DNA from: Azospirillum thermophilum | Lineage (GTDB): Bacteria; Pseudomonadota; Alphaproteobacteria; Azospirillales; Azospirillaceae | NCBI RefSeq assembly: GCF_003130795.1 | Contig: NZ_CP029360.1 | Coordinates: 1 to 54,887, forward strand | Length of the DNA: 54,887 nt | Reading direction: 5' to 3' | Shown: positions 47,772 through 54,887 of the stretch, in pieces | How the letters are laid out: each line of letters opens with the position of its first letter | Numbering within the stretch: the first letter of the stretch is position 1 | Position numbers and translations under genes: made by a program | The notes under the pieces: generated by a model | Databases searched by the model: none | Seen by the model: only the letters and a program-made list of their open reading frames with translations | What the model was told of the DNA's origin: nothing

Positions 47772-47951
47772 TCAGCCGGCGGCCGCGGCCTTCTCGGCCT
47801 TCCTGGCGGGCTGCTGCGGGGCGATGTGGCCGAGCGCCACCCAGCGCTCGAAGGGCAGCGGCCCATCGATGTCCGCCGGCGTGACGGGCTGGCCGACGGC
47901 AAAGCGCCGGGTCGGGGTGCAGAACTCCTTGGCGACCTTGTACTCGTTCAT
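47772..47951 (-). CDS. Small tail-region protein
   Basis: 59 residues from ATG 47951 with GAGAGGTTGAGAG upstream. MNEYKVAKEFCTPTRRFAVG, then FERWVALGHIAPQ and an Ala/Lys-rich end. Three bases after the tail terminator gene. Similar short proteins with R.F..G..V precede tail tube genes in other phages. Function unknown. Confidence 0.65.
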   Translation of the reverse strand: MNEYKVAKEFCTPTRRFAVGQPVTPADIDGPLPFERWVALGHIAPQQPARKAEKAAAAG

Positions 47952-47954
47952 CTC

Positions 47955-48389
47955 TCAACCTCTCTTCCACTCGATGATGACCTGCATGCTCCACCAGTTC
48001 CCGGCATCGTCGGTGGAGCCGATGGCAGGGAAGGTGACGTCGCCGAACTCGATCGAGCCCGTATCGCCGCGGCACATCTCGGCGAAGGCCCGCAGCACTT
48101 GGCGGCACAGCCGGCTGCCGGTGCCGACCGGCACCATGGCCAGGACGAGCAGCTCGCCGGTCTCCACCCAGCGCTCGGCACGCGGGTCGCCGGTGCCGAT
48201 CGACTGCTGGTCCCACAGGCGGCCGTCGACCAGCACCTTCAGCCAGTGCTGCGGCCGGTCCTGGTCGTCATAGGGCGGGGGCGGCGTGAACGGCTCGTTG
48301 TCCCAGCTGATCGGGCAGGTCTCAGCCTGATCGGGCCACTGCGCCGCGACGAAGGCGCGCAGCAGGTCGAATGCGATGTCGGTGGCCAT
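47955..48389 (-). CDS. Tail terminator-like protein
   Basis: 144 residues from ATG 48389. WDNEPFTPPPPYDDQDRPQH, WLKVLVDGRLWDQQSIGTGD, then ERWVETGELLVLAMVPVGTG and NWWSMQVIIEWKRG fit the DUF4128/tail-terminator pattern. It would cap the tail tube and fix its joining to the head. Order head connector, joining protein, terminator, tube is standard. Confidence 0.75.
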   Translation of the reverse strand: MATDIAFDLLRAFVAAQWPDQAETCPISWDNEPFTPPPPYDDQDRPQHWLKVLVDGRLWDQQSIGTGDPRAERWVETGELLVLAMVPVGTGSRLCRQVLRAFAEMCRGDTGSIEFGDVTFPAIGSTDDAGNWWSMQVIIEWKRG

Positions 48390-48390
48390 G

Positions 48391-48741
48391 TCAGCCTCTT
48401 GCCTGGATCCAGAACAGCCCGGCACGCGGGCCCGGGTCCTGGATGGTCAGGGACCGGCCGGTGCCGCGCTGCCAGCCGCCGGCGCCGTCGAACTCGGGGT
48501 CGAGCACTACGGTGTCACCGTGCAGCACCGGCAGCGGCCAGCCGGCAGCGGCGAGGTCGGCCGCCAGGACGATGACCTGGTGGTCGCCCTGCACGATGTT
48601 GCCAGCCAGCTCATGCACGCCGAAGGCGCGCGACAGCCCCTTCACCACCACGGTGATGAAGGGGGTCGGGCCGCCGACCTGGCGGCGCAGCACCACCGGC
48701 CGGCCGCGACGATGGATCAGTTTGGAAACGTTGCGCGACAT
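48391..48741 (-). CDS. Head-tail joining protein
   Basis: 116 residues. SKLIHRRGRPVVLRRQVGGP at the start and HGDTVVLDPEFDGAGGWQRG later; β-rich, as in head closure or neck proteins. It lies between the connector and tail terminator, one base from the latter. Confidence 0.65.
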   Translation of the reverse strand: MSRNVSKLIHRRGRPVVLRRQVGGPTPFITVVVKGLSRAFGVHELAGNIVQGDHQVIVLAADLAAAGWPLPVLHGDTVVLDPEFDGAGGWQRGTGRSLTIQDPGPRAGLFWIQARG

Positions 48742-48745
48742 GGGT

Positions 48746-49390
48746 TTACCCGATTACCGGGCAGACCAGGTTTTCCGAGCGCAGGCCGGCCATGATGTCG
48801 GCCGGGATGCCGGAGCCGCCCGGGCCGGTGCCGCCGATCCAGTATTCCTCGCGGGTCGAGCCCTCGATCGACAGCGCCTTCAGCGCCAGGTCGCGGCCGG
48901 CAGCCTCATGGCGCAGCCGGACCAGCCGGATCACCGCGCTGCGCAGCGCCGCCGGCACATCGGCCATCACCCAGCCGGCCGTCCCGGCAATGGTAACCGC
49001 CCCACCCCAGCTCTGCCGGTCGACGCGAGCGAGCAGCAGGGCGTCGGAATCCAGCGTATAGGCCGCGGGATCGAGCGGCACCCCGTCGACCGCCACGACC
49101 AGCGTGGCAGGGTCGAGCCCGGGCCGCCAGGGCAGGATCAGCTGGCGGACGGCGGCAGCCTCCGCCGCGGTGTAGGCGATGGTGACCGCCTCCTCGAGGA
49201 AGGTCCGCCGCCGCCGCTGGTCGGCGGCGACGCGGCAGGCGCCGCAGACCAGGTCGCTGTCATCGCGGATCCAGCCGGCGAGGACCTCGTCGGAGAGATC
49301 CGCCGGCGTCACGCCCAGCTCCGCCCGCACGCGGGCGGCGTCCACCAGGGAGCGGTCGCCGACCGGCGCCGCGACGGTCAGCGTCGGCAT
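48746..49390 (-). CDS. Head-tail connector (gp6-like adaptor)
   Basis: 214 residues. SLVDAARVRAELGVTPADLS, DEVLAGWIRDDSDLVCGACR, then PAALRSAVIRLVRLRHEAAG and STREEYWIGGTGPGGSGIPA: the helical layout of gp6/gp15-type adaptors (DNA-packaging protein family). It would bind the portal and extend the neck. Confidence 0.78.
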   Translation of the reverse strand: MPTLTVAAPVGDRSLVDAARVRAELGVTPADLSDEVLAGWIRDDSDLVCGACRVAADQRRRRTFLEEAVTIAYTAAEAAAVRQLILPWRPGLDPATLVVAVDGVPLDPAAYTLDSDALLLARVDRQSWGGAVTIAGTAGWVMADVPAALRSAVIRLVRLRHEAAGRDLALKALSIEGSTREEYWIGGTGPGGSGIPADIMAGLRSENLVCPVIG

Positions 49391-49391
49391 G

Positions 49392-49604
49392 TCAGGCCGC
49401 CGGCTCCGACTGGGCCTTGCCCTTGCCCTTCGGGTCGGGCTTGGCCGCCTCCTCGCCGGCCGGCGGCTCGGCCGTGGGATCCTCGGCCTCGAGCGCCTCG
49501 GCCACCTGGCGGTCGATCAGCGACCGGGCGCGAGCAGGGTCGAACTTGGCGACGTCGCCCGTCAGATAGGGCGGTGCGGGCTTGGTGAAACGGACAGCGG
49601 TCAT
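49392..49604 (-). CDS. Small head-region protein
   Basis: 70 residues with AGGAGA upstream. MTAVRFTKPAPPYLTGDVAK, FDPARARSLIDRQVAEALEA and an acidic/Pro/Lys-rich end. This short type is frequent between capsid and connector genes in siphoviruses. Role unknown. Confidence 0.65.
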   Translation of the reverse strand: MTAVRFTKPAPPYLTGDVAKFDPARARSLIDRQVAEALEAEDPTAEPPAGEEAAKPDPKGKGKAQSEPAA

Positions 49605-49653
49605 GGAACTCTCCTCGGGTCAGGCGGCGCCGGCTGACCGGCGCCGCGCGGGA

Positions 49654-50109
49654 TCAGGTGGGGGACGGCAGGCTGTCGAAGCCGCCGAAGGACCAGGCGG
49701 CCACCAGCTGGGCGGTGTCGGTGTCGGCCGCCGACAGATCGGGCTGGAAGACCACCCGGACGTAGCGGCGGGCGCCGGTCAGGCAGACCTTGCCGGTGAC
49801 CTGGCCGGAACCGGTGGCGGTGGCCACCACGCCGGCCGGGCCGAAGCTGGCGAAGTCGGCCCAGGCGGCGCCGTCGGCGGAGTCCTGGACCTTGTAGGCG
49901 CCGATCGACAGCGTCTTGCCGGCGCCGAGCGTCGCGGTGAAGAGCAGGCTGACCAGGGCGGAGGCCGGCAGGCCAAGCGCGGCCCGGTCGATCGAGAGGC
50001 CGTTGACCACGGCGTTGTCGCCGGCGGCGCCGGCAACGATGGAGGTGACGGCCGAGCCGGCACGGGCGGTGATGACCGACCCGATGTCGGTCTGCAGGAT
50101 GCGCAGCAT
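49654..50109 (-). CDS. Head decoration-like protein
   Basis: 151 residues, β-rich, Ala/Gly/Ser/Val-rich: QTDIGSVITARAGSAVTSIV, AALGLPASALVSLLFTATLG, GAYKVQDSADGAAWADFASF, GARRYVRVVFQPDLSAADTD. Composition and position after the capsid suggest a head decoration or stabilising protein. Confidence 0.6.
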   Translation of the reverse strand: MLRILQTDIGSVITARAGSAVTSIVAGAAGDNAVVNGLSIDRAALGLPASALVSLLFTATLGAGKTLSIGAYKVQDSADGAAWADFASFGPAGVVATATGSGQVTGKVCLTGARRYVRVVFQPDLSAADTDTAQLVAAWSFGGFDSLPSPT

Positions 50110-50174
50110 GGGGAGATGCTCCCAGGTGTCAGGGGGATAGGCCGGCCGCCGTCGCGGCCGGCATCACGAACCGG

Positions 50175-51431
50175 TCAGCGCCACTTGACCGAGACGATGA
50201 CGGCCACGGCACCGTCGTGCCGCATGTGGAAGTCGTGTTCCGCGATGCCGCGGAAGAGGGTCTCGTCCCGCTCGAAGGCGTTGCGCTGCGTACCTCCCTC
50301 GTCCGTGTAGGTGCTCTCGGTCGACATGGCGAGGGACAGGGTGAGAGCGTCGAAGATCATCGCCTGCGACATGTCGCCGAACAGGATTTCGGTTTCGTCG
50401 CCGCCGGCCCCGAGGTTCTGCGGAATGCGCGTCGTCGTCTTGAAGGGGTAGCCGCGCAGGGTGCCACGCGCGGTCATTTCCTCCTTGTAGACGTAGAAGC
50501 CGTTGCTGTTCTTGAGGTTCAGCAGGAACTCCTTGATGCGCGGGTTGAAGAACCAAACCGGCTGCAGCATCGGGATATCGCCCAGCTCCAGCGCCAGGAT
50601 GGCGGCCGACAGCTCCTGGTCGATGCTCTCCAGGTCGAATGCCGCCTTCGAGGGGATCCGGTTCTGCGGCAGCGCGATCGTGCGCATGCCCTTCGGCCAT
50701 TCGCCGGTGCCGTCGCCGCGCAGGAAGGCGAGGTCCTCGGTGCCGGCGAGACCGAGCACCACGTCGTCCTGCACCATCGCATCGGTGGCGGACGAGGTGT
50801 AACGCAGCCAGTCGTTGGACACCGGCGTCAGCACCGTCAGCTTCTTGAAGCTCGCCACGATGTTGCCGGTCCCGAGCTGCTGCGTCCCGGCCTTGGCGCC
50901 CTCGCCGCCATAGGTGCCGGTGACGCCGCTGGTCTGCTTCGGCATCCGCATGGTGCCCCGCGGCATCGGGATGACCCGGGGCCCCGAGGCGCGCACCACG
51001 GTGCGCGGCCGCAGCAGCTCGATCACCTCGTTGGCGACGTCCTCCGCCAGCGTCGCACCGCCGGAGGCCGCCACGGCGGTGTTGAGCGACTTGGTGACCG
51101 GGTGGGACTCGCCCATGTGCTTTTCGGCCCACTGCTGGGCCAGCATGTGGTTGCCGCCGGCGTGGTAGAGCGCCTTCACGAGGCCGCCGAGCTTGGCGAC
51201 CTTGGTGGCCGGCTGCGCCGGAGCGGTCGGCATCACCGGGGTGTTGGGCTGGCCCACGGTGGGCTCGGCGGTATCGGCGGCCAGCTGCTGGGCCTTGAGG
51301 GCCCGCTCGATCTGGGCCTTGAGCGCGACGACTTCGGCCTCCTTCTTTTCGAAGGCCGCCGCGTCGGCGGTCAGGGTCCCCAGCTCGTCGACCGCCTTGG
51401 CGTACTGCTGGCGGAGAAGCGTGATGTTCAT
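50175..51431 (-). CDS. Major capsid protein (HK97 fold)
   Basis: 418 residues from ATG 51431 (AAGGAG upstream). N-terminal coiled coil (AAFEKKEAEVVALKAQIERA, about 26-45) is the HK97-type delta scaffold, with a likely protease cut before the core near residue 100-115. The core shows ATLAEDVANEVIELLRPRTV, MRMPKQTSGVTGTYGGEGAK, DLAFLRGDGTGEWPKGM and the end DFHMRHDGAVAVIVSVKW. Follows the protease gene. Confidence 0.93.
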   Translation of the reverse strand: MNITLLRQQYAKAVDELGTLTADAAAFEKKEAEVVALKAQIERALKAQQLAADTAEPTVGQPNTPVMPTAPAQPATKVAKLGGLVKALYHAGGNHMLAQQWAEKHMGESHPVTKSLNTAVAASGGATLAEDVANEVIELLRPRTVVRASGPRVIPMPRGTMRMPKQTSGVTGTYGGEGAKAGTQQLGTGNIVASFKKLTVLTPVSNDWLRYTSSATDAMVQDDVVLGLAGTEDLAFLRGDGTGEWPKGMRTIALPQNRIPSKAAFDLESIDQELSAAILALELGDIPMLQPVWFFNPRIKEFLLNLKNSNGFYVYKEEMTARGTLRGYPFKTTTRIPQNLGAGGDETEILFGDMSQAMIFDALTLSLAMSTESTYTDEGGTQRNAFERDETLFRGIAEHDFHMRHDGAVAVIVSVKWR

Positions 51432-51448
51432 GATGACTCCTTGAAATG

Positions 51449-51473
51449 AAAAAGGCCGCCCTTCCGGACGGCC
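51449..51473 (-). terminator. Intrinsic terminator hairpin before capsid gene
   Basis: Minus strand: GGCCGTCC, loop GGAA, GGGCGGCC, then TTTTT; the run ends 17 bases before the capsid ATG. Confidence 0.75.
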
Positions 51474-51503
51474 CACGGCCCTTCGCCAGCGGCGACAGAG
51501 GGT

Positions 51504-52658
51504 TCAGCAGATGGCCAGGCGCAGCGCCTTCACGCGCCGGTCCCGCGCGGCCTTTTCCGGGGCGCTCGCCTCGTCCGGCTTGCCGGCGGCCCCTTCGATC
51601 AGGTCGACGGCGGCCTTGATGTCGGACTCGTTCGCGGCCGACAGGACCCGGCCGGCCTTGATGATGGCGGCGCAGCTCTTCGCCCGCGCCACGGCCGCCG
51701 CCTTGGTGACCGGGGCGGCCAGCAGGGCCGAGCAGTCGGCGCCGCACGAGCCGCAGAACTTGGTGACGCAGGGCGTGCCGCAGCTGGGGCAGCTGCGCGG
51801 CTCGGCATCCTCGCCGGCGACCCTGGCCAGCAGCTCGGCGACCTCCTCGGTGGTCATCGCCACCAGCGCCTCGCCCATGGCATTCATGGCGGCGGCCAGC
51901 ATGCCGGGCACCGGCGAGGCGTCCTCCTCGAGGGCGGCCTCCCAGGCGACGTCGGACTGCAAGAAGCCGAACTGGCGCAGCAGGTCGGCCATCCAGGCGA
52001 CGTCATAAAGGGACTTCACCACCAGCTTGGGCGGCGACGCCGTGTTCGTCGAACGGGTGACCAGTTTCCAGCCGGGCTCAAGCACCAGCGGACCGGTACC
52101 GCTCTTGTAGGCGGTCCACATGGCGGCCAACCGCTTGCGCTGCTCGTCCGTCATGGGCCCGGTGACCCGGATAGCGACCGGCGAGGCCTCACCGGCCCCG
52201 GCGGACCGCTGCACCACCAGGGCGTCGGCCTGGGCGGGGATCGAGACGAAGGAGAACTCGAGCAGCTCGGAGGCGGTGAACTCGAAGCCGCCCGACGTGA
52301 GCGGCTTGACCTCGAGCGGGTTGAAGCCGACCGACACGCCGTTGATCGCGCCGGCCTTGACCAGCTTGCAGATGCGGTCGGCGGTGGGGTCGAGCCCCTC
52401 CGCGTAGAATTCCACCAGGGCCTCGGTCTGCCCCCCCCGCTTGACCAGCTCGAGGCAGCGGGCCACCGGGGCGTCCTGGTTATGGTTCCACAGGACGATC
52501 GGATTCTTCAGGAAGTTGGTGGCATCGATCCCTTCCTGCTTCACCACGTCACCGGCGCGGTCGGTGGCATCGGTGGAAATGATGACGCGCACCTGGCGGG
52601 GCCCCAGCCCGTCGGCGGCGGCCAGCGTGCTGGGCAGGAACTTGCGCTTGATGGTCAT
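51504..52658 (-). CDS. Prohead protease with zinc-ribbon C-terminal extension
   Basis: 384 residues (AAAGGA upstream). Protease core about 1-160 with likely catalytic H59 (VLWNHNQ) and S139 (FSFVSIPA), the U35/HK97 type. A long extension then carries six Cys (290, 293, 297, 302, 305, 309; CPSCGTPC, FCGSCGADC), a zinc-ribbon, and a basic helical end. It cleaves scaffold and capsid precursor. The extension could act as an internal scaffold. Located between portal and capsid. Confidence 0.85.
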   Translation of the reverse strand: MTIKRKFLPSTLAAADGLGPRQVRVIISTDATDRAGDVVKQEGIDATNFLKNPIVLWNHNQDAPVARCLELVKRGGQTEALVEFYAEGLDPTADRICKLVKAGAINGVSVGFNPLEVKPLTSGGFEFTASELLEFSFVSIPAQADALVVQRSAGAGEASPVAIRVTGPMTDEQRKRLAAMWTAYKSGTGPLVLEPGWKLVTRSTNTASPPKLVVKSLYDVAWMADLLRQFGFLQSDVAWEAALEEDASPVPGMLAAAMNAMGEALVAMTTEEVAELLARVAGEDAEPRSCPSCGTPCVTKFCGSCGADCSALLAAPVTKAAAVARAKSCAAIIKAGRVLSAANESDIKAAVDLIEGAAGKPDEASAPEKAARDRRVKALRLAIC

Positions 52659-52844
52659 GGAACGGTCCTTTCCGAACCCCGCCTTGAACCGCCGCGGGGA
52701 GGGGCGTGCGGCAGGCGTTGAACAAACGTCCGACCGGAGCTATTATTGAGCGTGACCGCCGTGTCGACCGGACAATGCGGGCCGGCGTCGGCCCACCGAC
52801 AAGGTGGCTCGGCTGACGTATGGGGTAACGTCCATACCCGGCGG

Positions 52845-54791
52845 TCACCTCGCCTTCTTCAGCGGCAGATACGAGTTCAGATCGGAGAGAACCCGCTCTT
52901 CGACGGAACTCGCGCTCCACACTGCGTTTGTAACAATCTCCGTGCGGCTTCGCTTCGAGGTTTTGGGGACACGGATGTTGTAATTGAGTGCAACCGTGAT
53001 CCGCGCAAAAGACGTGCCACCCGGTTGCCGAACCGCATAGATAAGATTTCCAGTTCTGACATCGAGGTATGCCGGTGCTGTCTTCAGGATTTCTTTGAGT
53101 GCGCTGAACGTAGCCGGCGATACGTTTTTCGTTCCCTTTGCCGGCCGAGTCATAGAGGCGACCTCCTCAGACCCGATGGTGACTCCCCGCCGTTGCAGCG
53201 TGATCCCTTCGGCCGCAAGTGCGCGTTCGATGTCCGGTCGAACGGTCCCGACCCGACGGACAAAGTGACGGAAGCGGGCTTTCTTTCCCGACCCGACAGC
53301 GCCTTGCAGGCGCGCACCCATCGCCTCGAACCAGGCGGCCAGCCTAGTGCCGCTGATCCCGGCAACCTTGGCCCAGCGGCCATTCTTGTCCCGTGGCTGA
53401 TCCTCATGTCCCTTGGTCACCAGGTCAAAAGGGCGCTGCGCCACCTCCCCGGCGCTCTTGTCCATCCGCTCGCTGTCGGGCGGCCGACCGGCGCCGTCGG
53501 GCGCTGATCCGGAGGCGTGGCTGCCGGTGGCCGCCATGTTGGTCGGCGCCAGCAGGGTGTCACCGCCCGGCACGGGCGGCAGTGACCGGTCGAACACCCA
53601 GCGAGCCTCGTTCTGCGTCAGGATGCCGCCGGCGACTCCCTGCCGCGCCGTCTGCATGCGGGTCCCCGGGTCGGCCCGGAACAGGTCGGAGAGGTCGAAG
53701 TCGACCTCGAGCTGCTGCTCCCAGAGGCGGAAGTGGAAATCCAGGCGCTTTTCCCAGCGGGTGAAGCGCGGGGACAAGGTGTTGTCCAGGTAGTCCGAGT
53801 CCTGCGCCGCCACGTTCCCGTTGGTCGCCCGCTCGAGCTTTGCCACCTTGTGCGGCGGCATCCGGAAGAAGCGGCAGATGTCTTCGACCTGGAAGTTGCG
53901 GGAGGCCAGGAACTCCAGGTCGGTCGAGGACAGCGACAGGGTCTCGGGCTTGAGCCCCTGTTCGAGCACCGCGGTGCCGCCGGACTTGGCCACGCCGGCG
54001 TTGAGCTCCTCCCATTCCGCCTTGATCCTGCGGGCCGCCGGCTCGGACAGCTCCTGCTCGGTTACCAGCACCACGGCCGGCCGGGCGCCGTTGCGCATCC
54101 AGGCGGCCGCCTGTTGTTCCTGTGCCAGCGACAGGCCGATCGCGTCAGCCGCGAACCCGATGCGCGGCGAGCCGTAGAGCAGCGAGAAGCCGACGTCCTG
54201 CAGATGCAGCACATTTTCGGCCGGCACCCGCAGGCTGCCGGTGCGCCCAAACAGCCGCGCGAAGAGCGACCGCTCGACGTTGCCCGACGGAGCGAAGCTG
54301 TAGAACACCGACCCGTCGGTGGCTTCCAGGATGGTCACCCGGTCGGGGTTCATCGGGACCCAGGCCGCCGGATTGCCGCGGCCGTCGGTGATGTTGACGA
54401 TGTAGGCGTTGCTCTTGAGGCCGAGGCAGCGCTCGACCATGCCGCAGAACTGATACCAGTCCTGATAGTCGTTCGGCCGGCGGAACCGCTCGGCGATCGG
54501 GTGGTCGGTGATCTCCACCCGGCCGCCCGGCATCAGCCGCCCGTCGTCCAGCGTCCGATCAGGCAGCTTGCGGTACAGCCGCGGCGTCGCCCGCGCGACG
54601 TCCTCGGCCGGAATGTTGACGCAGGCGAAGACGGTCGAGACCTTCATCGCATTCGCCTGGTTGACCGCGATCCCTACTGCCGACCGGGTGTTGATGAGCT
54701 CCCGCCAGCCGCCGGACCCGGCGGCACCGGAGGCGGCCGCCCCGTCGGCCGACTTGGCCACCCCGGCGATCGACCCGAACAGGCCGCGCAT
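52845..54791 (-). CDS. Portal protein with C-terminal nuclease-like domain
   Basis: 648 residues from ATG 54791, TGATG overlap with the small membrane gene. The HK97-like portal core runs to about 440 (NDYQDWYQFCGMVERCLGLK, NILEATDGSVFYSF-like stretches, RRIKAEWEELNAG, FFRMPPHKVAKLERATNGNV). From about 459, DQPRDKNGRWAKVAG starts an extension whose last ~125 residues (ATFSALKEILKTAPAYLDVR, LIYAVR, ITVALNYNIR, TEIVTNAVWSAS) resemble the Barnase-EndoU-ColicinE5/D-RelE (PBECR) nucleases fused to phage head proteins. Portal role certain, toxin domain tentative. The extension is AT-richer. Confidence 0.85.
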   Translation of the reverse strand: MRGLFGSIAGVAKSADGAAASGAAGSGGWRELINTRSAVGIAVNQANAMKVSTVFACVNIPAEDVARATPRLYRKLPDRTLDDGRLMPGGRVEITDHPIAERFRRPNDYQDWYQFCGMVERCLGLKSNAYIVNITDGRGNPAAWVPMNPDRVTILEATDGSVFYSFAPSGNVERSLFARLFGRTGSLRVPAENVLHLQDVGFSLLYGSPRIGFAADAIGLSLAQEQQAAAWMRNGARPAVVLVTEQELSEPAARRIKAEWEELNAGVAKSGGTAVLEQGLKPETLSLSSTDLEFLASRNFQVEDICRFFRMPPHKVAKLERATNGNVAAQDSDYLDNTLSPRFTRWEKRLDFHFRLWEQQLEVDFDLSDLFRADPGTRMQTARQGVAGGILTQNEARWVFDRSLPPVPGGDTLLAPTNMAATGSHASGSAPDGAGRPPDSERMDKSAGEVAQRPFDLVTKGHEDQPRDKNGRWAKVAGISGTRLAAWFEAMGARLQGAVGSGKKARFRHFVRRVGTVRPDIERALAAEGITLQRRGVTIGSEEVASMTRPAKGTKNVSPATFSALKEILKTAPAYLDVRTGNLIYAVRQPGGTSFARITVALNYNIRVPKTSKRSRTEIVTNAVWSASSVEERVLSDLNSYLPLKKAR

Positions 54792-54887
54792 CAGCCCATC
54801 CTCCGCGCGATCAGGAACACGCCGCCGAGCACCAGCAGGCCACCGGTCATGAAGCCTGCCGGCGGCCACGCCAGCCAGGCGCCGTAG
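54791..54887 (-). CDS. Small membrane protein, C-terminal part (cut by window end)
   Basis: 31 codons (YGAWLAWPPAGFMTGGLLVL, then GGVFLIARRMG) ending at TGA 54791-54793, overlapping the portal ATG. A clear transmembrane helix with a positive tail. It matches the truncated N-terminus at 1-87 in direction, hydrophobicity and place between terL and portal. Confidence 0.55.
   Translation of the reverse strand, partial: YGAWLAWPPAGFMTGGLLVLGGVFLIARRMG

Noticed and set aside
45775..48273. Open frame of 832 codons on the plus strand over the tail tube region
   Set aside because: Antisense to tail tube, chaperone and terminator genes that have start sites and family features.
52752..52848. Long-range inverted repeat GTGACCGCC / GGCGGTCAC between portal and protease
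   Set aside because: Nine-base arms 79 bases apart in GC-rich DNA can occur by chance; no further support.

Overview
The window reads as one complete or nearly complete genome of a temperate, long-tailed (siphovirus-like) phage that also carries plasmid maintenance genes, i.e. a candidate phage-plasmid. No chromosomal housekeeping gene is visible. The DNA is GC-rich, and the Rep, DUF3164, TerL and capsid types suggest an alphaproteobacterial host. A Rhodospirillales/Azospirillum-like host is my inference and is not proven. The two ends look like neighbours: the leftward packaging operon runs small terminase, large terminase, then the start of a small membrane protein at base 1. The last bases hold the end of a small membrane protein followed by portal, protease and capsid. 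The map is therefore probably circular or circularly permuted.

Layout. 1-4.6 kb: terminase genes and two HNH genes, with a small XRE regulator inserted. 4.6-5.3 kb: a BrnT-type toxin with an XRE antitoxin. 5.3-9 kb: a tiny membrane protein, DUF3164, a third HNH protein, a phosphoribosyltransferase-like protein, a tyrosine recombinase and a Dam-type methylase. 9.1-11.7 kb: plasmid core, with RepA flanked by 17-bp iterons, a ParA and a small putative centromere-binding protein flanked by palindromic repeats. 11.7-16.5 kb: a leftward early operon (antirepressor-like protein, O-like initiator with iterons inside its own gene, Gam-like nuclease inhibitor, HTH regulator). 16.5-24.8 kb: mostly rightward regulators, a large XRE-ParB fusion, excisionase and a second, phage-type integrase. 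24.8-28.6 kb: a cargo region, AT-richer at first, with a PD-(D/E)XK-like protein, BrnTA, HicAB, an XRE protein and two tandem zinc-ribbon paralogues.

28.6-54.9 kb is one long leftward late region. In transcription order from the right it is portal (with a nuclease-like tail domain), prohead protease, major capsid, decoration, head-tail connectors, tail terminator, tail tube, a G/GT tail chaperone pair with a slippery GGGAAAC, a 2255-residue tape measure with a transglycosylase domain, tail-tip/hub proteins, a 1489-residue modular fibre, fibre-associated proteins, holin and endolysin.

How it fits together: RepA/iterons plus ParA/centromere and a recombinase would keep a low-copy circular prophage, as in P1. 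The O-like initiator with its embedded iterons and DnaA box would drive lytic replication. Three toxin-antitoxin pairs would add stabilisation or exclusion. The second integrase with an excisionase suggests that chromosomal integration is an alternative. All functional calls rest on reading the sequence and on family knowledge; no database search was run.
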